The position numbers and the translations under genes were made by a program. The notes beneath the pieces are model-generated. The model was given only the letters and a program-made list of their open reading frames with translations, was not told the origin of the DNA and did no database searches. This document shows positions 59,707 to 64,000 of a DNA stretch of 64,000 nt, in pieces; within the stretch, counting starts at the first letter, position 1; the number at the start of each line of letters is the position of its first letter. The stretch is from Promerops cafer (taxonomy: Eukaryota > Chordata > Aves > Passeriformes > Nectariniidae): positions 372,001 to 436,000 of the forward strand of contig VZSE01006228.1 in assembly GCA_013398275.1 (NCBI GenBank), in the 5' to 3' direction.

Positions 59707-62700
59707 CTGAAATGCAAACAGAGCTTTGTTTTTCAAAATGCTTTTTCTCAGCAATTCCCCGTAAATCCTCCTTCTTCCCTGAGAGAGCTGGTTACTCCTG
59801 AGATTCAAGAGAGAATTCTGTGTTATGACCCGTATATGATATGAAGAGAAGGACAGAAAGAACTGCAGGACTACAAGAAAACTTTTACCCTGCCTACAGA
59901 ATAACAGGCTTGTATTCTGCCACTAACAAAAAAAAACAGAGCAATGTATAAAATGCTTCAAACAGCATTCTGAACAAGCACAAATCTTAGCCTTGGACCT
60001 TTGAGGCATTCCCATTGCTGAGTAGTCACTAAAGGTCTATACTGCCTCCACCAGTGTCCAGCATATGTGATGGGTCAGCGTGTACCCTCAGCAAGTTTGG
60101 GTGGGTTTTATCAAGGTGTACAAACACCTGAAGGGAGGGTGCAAAGAGGATGGAGTCAGGCTGTTTTCAGTGATACCCAGTGACATGACAAGACACAAAC
60201 TGGAACACAAAAGATTCAACTTAAACATAAGAAAAAAGCTTTGGTGTATTAAGATCCCTATGTTTGCAGTGACCTGTGAAATGTATCTGGACTAACCTTC
60301 CAGTTACATACAGGTCTTTTCAGGTTTTGCGTCCATCTTACCCTATAACTAGACCTTGTAGGCATTCAGAGGTCTTCCTGAATTAATGTGGATATCCTTT
60401 CTGGAGCTGACTTAGAAGAACACAGGTTAGAGGAGAGAATGAGGGAGAAAAAAAGGGGAGTTTTTATTTAAGGGATTTACAGAACTTAACTTTGGCTCAT
60501 GCCCCCATGAAAATGTGGAGCCAGACCTAGAGCTCATTTTTATTTCAGCTATATGGCACCACAGACAGTCATGCAATTTTTTAAACTCAGCTGCCTTTTC
60601 TGTGTGATGTGCAAGCACAGCTGGATTTACTATGGATGGCAAATCTGTTTGTGAACTGTTGATCCCATTGAAGTCACAAAGTGGTCAAAATTCACTTGTC
60701 CAGCCATGGCCTTCCTGGGAGAGTGGTTTCTAAATCATCTCCTACTGCCATTGTAATGATGCCGTTGTAATCACTGCCCCCAGTGATTCTGGGACCTGTT
60801 GTTAAGATATGAGCTGGCAGAGAAATAGCATCCTTACTGCCAAATACCAGATTAGTCGAGCCTCTTCTTTGTCAGGAGGAAAGACTGTGCCTGCCACCTG
60901 CCCAGATGAGGCTGCCCTGCCTCTTGGTCTGTAAGACCACTCCGTACCGTCCCTCATCTTGTGCAAACCACACATCCCTTTAGGGAATTGTTCCATCTGT
61001 TAGGCAGCAATCTGACTCACTGATAAGAGGCAAGCTAGACACCAAACAAAGCTCTGCAATTTTGTCTTTCCTGGAAAAGCCTCTGGAAAGCCAAAGTACT
61101 CTTCCTCCCAGCCATGCTTCTCTCATGTAGGGTAAGACCTGGAGAAATGCACTTCTTTGCAGCCAGTCTTAGGAAGTACTCTCTCTCCTTCCAACTCCCA
61201 ACCATTACAGGCAAAGCAGGCTGTGGCTGAGCTTCCTGGACAGTGAGCAGGTTGGTTTATGGGACACATCAGTTGCCAAGTCTCCTTAATGTACATTCAT
61301 AAGCAATTGGTGTCCTTGGCACTTCTGTTTTAAGTCTGGTTGATGTCAAACCCGAAGCTGTCCCAAGTCCTGACCCTGGCTAATACCAATTTGAATTCCA
61401 TCCAGCACTCTTCATCCTTCAGAGGACACTCCCGTTCTTTGATTCATGCTTCAGGGTCTGGGAAGGATTTGTATTTCCTGCCACTTTCAGACTATGGTAA
61501 GGAAAGTCATGCCACTAGTCTTCACTTCTCCCTCCCCAGGGGAATTGTGGTGAGACAGGCAAGTGCTGCTCTAAGAGGACACTTCTGAGACTCCACTTTT
61601 CTCAAGACTTTGGATCCAGAGGCATGATAGATTTGCTTGCCTTCCTATTGACAGCCTTTCACCCAGAGGTAGTAACTCCCTCACTGCACAGAAATGGCAC
61701 AGTAAGGATAGAAAAAGAAATCTGTAGTTACAAACACAATTGGACATGTTGCATATGAAAAATCCCATCATCCTATGTACATACATTGAAGGACCTGTGT
61801 GGGAGCTAATTTTTTAAAACAGCCCTTTCAATACATATCCATTGACACTATTTCCCTTAAGGGAGGGTGTCCAAGGTAAAGGGTACTCTGTGCCACTTCT
61901 GTCTGCACAATGTCTGCACTCAGCTTTGAAGGTACTTCAGGGAGGTCTGGCAAAAAGCCAGCAGTCTCTATAATAAATATTAAGTGAACAAAAAAGGGGT
62001 TTTTTATATGGTGACAGTCTCACAGAGCCAGGGTGTGGTGCTAGGGCAACAGTAGCACTTACTAAAAAACATCAGTTAAGCTTTTCCTTGCTCTGCCTTT
62101 TCTGAAGCAGAGTAGGCTGTTTCCCTTGCCTACTTTCTTTCATGATTACTCTGCCTTGCTACTGAGAAAAGACTAGATATAGGTAGTGCCAAGTTTCTAT
62201 ATTTGCTTAGAGGTTTGTTTCTAATACTCTAAAACTTAAAAGGACCCAAGCATAAGAGGGAAGCAGCAAGGTCCTCCAGACTTCAGATTTTCAATGTCTT
62301 CAGGAGCGCTCACTTTCTTAGCTTCAATGATGGTCTATGGAAAAGCATGTTTTACAGAATTTACATATTTAATTCTCACATGGAACGTAGCTCTGAGAGC
62401 TGAGACTTGGCAACATCTGCTTTTACAGTCAGCAGATTAATTTGTGGCTATTCCACTTCAGCTTTGGGAGTTTCAGAATTGGCTGAAAAGCATAGAAACA
62501 AAAGAAAAAAAGCACAGAAACCAATTTGGGAAAGCTATACTCACATCCCCTAGGAAACAGAAGTTTGAAATATTCAGAAACAGTATAATTTCTTAGATCT
62601 CAGGACAAAGCAGAATGATTAACAAAGGAGGATTAGGTTTTTAAATTAAATACGATGTGTTTATTTTGTGTTGTCTATTTGTTTTACTTTAACTTTTGAA

Positions 62701-62850
62701 TTTCTCAGCAGTTCAGGGTAAAATAAACCCAATCTATTTTATACATTTAGTCACTGTTCTTTTGTCCCATTCTTCTACACTAAGAGTGTAGATTTTTTTA
62801 TCTGAGATAGGGTATGATTTACCATGAAGTGAAAAAAGTTGTGTTCTTAC
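59707..62850. other. Between the two candidate exons
   Basis: Would be an intron if the candidate gene is real. Contains the CR1 fragment at 60095-60265 and otherwise unique sequence without recognised features. Confidence 0.6.
60095..60265 (+). mobile_element. CR1 LINE internal fragment
   Basis: GGTGTACAAACACCTGAAGG, then GGATGGAGTCAGGCTGTTTT, CAGTGATACCCAGTGACATG and a Met/His-rich continuation, matching the end of the CR1 ORF2. No 3' tail; similarity fades after the CATAAGAAAAAAGC segment. Confidence 0.82.
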
Positions 62851-63094
62851 TTGGGGCAGTTTAGCAGAAGTCTCTGATTTAGATGGGCAGACTTAGATGT
62901 CACAACATTGTAGGGTGGTGAACTCCATGACGGTGTAATGGTTTCACTGAGATAAAAATCTTTATGTTCAGCTTGGTCCCACATCGTGATTTTAAGATCA
63001 GTATTGCTAAACTCTGTCTGGTGTGTGGGCATAGACTGATCATCTTGGGGACTTGGGGAAAAAAATGTCCCCTGGTGGGTTTGGATTTTTTTTG
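62851..63094 (-). CDS. Candidate exon of an unrecognised gene (part 1)
   Basis: A 244-nt open segment with an acceptor TTTTCAG preceded by a pyrimidine-rich stretch and a strong donor CCCCAA|GTAAGA. It would encode about 80 residues, polar and probably disordered, including SPQDDQSMPTHQTEF and DFYLSETITPSW. It ends with two bases of a codon, and the segment at 59706 completes that codon as Lys and stays open. I do not recognise the family. It lies upstream of ENPP1 on the same strand, where ENPP3 is expected in other vertebrates, but the peptide does not resemble ENPP3. Confidence 0.35.
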
Positions 63095-64000
63095 CTGAAA
63101 AGGTTGGAAGTTTAAAGTTTCATTCTTTAAACAGACATAGATCCTTCAGTCCACAGTTAGTTTTATAGATTGAAACACACTTTGACATGTTTCTTTAAAA
63201 TGTCCCTACTGTGCCTATAAATCAAATTATCAATTTTCTGCTGTTTTTCATTCATGAATATCATTATGTTATTCATAAATGCACTTAGCAACATTTGTAG
63301 TGGAGTAGTTTACCTCAACACTCTATTACTGGTGACGTTTTTGTATTAGCATAATCTGGGAATTTCCACTGTCTTGTCCACTTACCTGTCCTCAGTAATA
63401 ATCTATGTACAGCACAGTGTTACAGAGTATCTGTGTACAAAGTCTCTGCAGAAAGAGTGACTATTTATTTTGGATGTTACTACTAATTTTGTGGTCTAAT
63501 CTCAAGTTTAACTATTTAAAAATAGACACAAGCATTTTGTTATCACCAGGCATTTGGAAACCATTGCAAATACAGGTAAATATCAAGACAAAATTCTTCT
63601 GTGTAGAGCATTTCTTTTACCTCTTCATGTTCAGAATGTTTAAGATTTCTGAAGGGTACAAGAATATAGCTGATTCACTTCACTAGTTACTAACATAATG
63701 AATTAACCCAAGTGGAAAACACAGGTGATGATCACTTGCACTACATACAAACTTTTTGTGAGTCTGAATATGTTTCCATGTGAATTAATAGGTGAGAAAG
63801 AGAAATTCAGAACATTTTAGGGTATGCTTGTGTTAGAGAAACATAACCTCTCTGATAAACACAAGGGAAAAAACACACACACTCCTCTCAAAGGGTTTAA
63901 TTTTTCAACTCCATTGTAGAAGTATTTTATATACAATTTACAATCCTGGTGTCTCTGTAGTGTAAAATAAGTTCCTTTTTCATTTTTTTTTAATCATTAC
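63095..64000. other. Right window edge, nothing recognised
   Basis: AT-rich sequence. I see no exon, repeat family or RNA gene here. Confidence 0.7.

Noticed and set aside
45391..64000. ENPP3, the expected upstream neighbour
   Set aside because: I searched the minus-strand frames for ENPP3 motifs from its C-terminal exons and found none; if present it lies beyond 64000.
1..64000. CRISPR arrays, operons, ribosome binding sites or prokaryotic mobile systems
   Set aside because: The sequence is intron-containing vertebrate DNA; no regularly spaced repeats or prokaryotic gene organisation are present.

Overview
The window is nuclear DNA of a bird. The evidence is an intron-rich vertebrate gene of compact size, scattered fragments of CR1 LINEs that end in the usual CR1 3' octamer-like tail, one avian-type endogenous retroviral LTR, and no other transposon class in quantity. 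CR1 also occurs in turtles and crocodilians, so bird is an inference; the species cannot be read from the sequence.

Minus strand, 44269 down to 1: the first 18 exons of ENPP1, the ectonucleotide pyrophosphatase/phosphodiesterase that makes extracellular pyrophosphate from ATP. All 18 exons have GT-AG boundaries and all phases join. Together they encode exactly 572 codons from the start methionine to the window edge: cytoplasmic tail, transmembrane segment, two somatomedin-B domains and the catalytic phosphodiesterase domain with every zinc ligand. The nuclease-like domain and the 3' end lie outside, to the left. A CpG island (about 43790-44995) covers exon 1 and the promoter. A 14-bp palindrome containing a MEF2-type site sits 38 nt upstream of the start codon.

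Intron 1 (16.3 kb) holds most of the mobile DNA: CR1 fragments and, at 38.9-41.2 kb, a composite in which a reverse-oriented LTR plus a tRNA-Met-type primer binding site joins directly to a CR1 segment that is present again on the other side of the LTR. A CR1 3' fragment also abuts the upstream edge of the CpG island.

45.4-64 kb is the upstream flank of ENPP1. It is mostly unique AT-rich DNA with no recognisable ENPP3 exon. Two minus-strand exon-like open segments at 59505-63094 join in frame and may be the 3' part of an unrecognised gene. A 75-bp direct repeat (51746 and 53461) is unexplained. Two assembly joins (12 Ns at 18927, one N at 36245) are flanked by duplicated sequence and look like unmerged contig overlaps.
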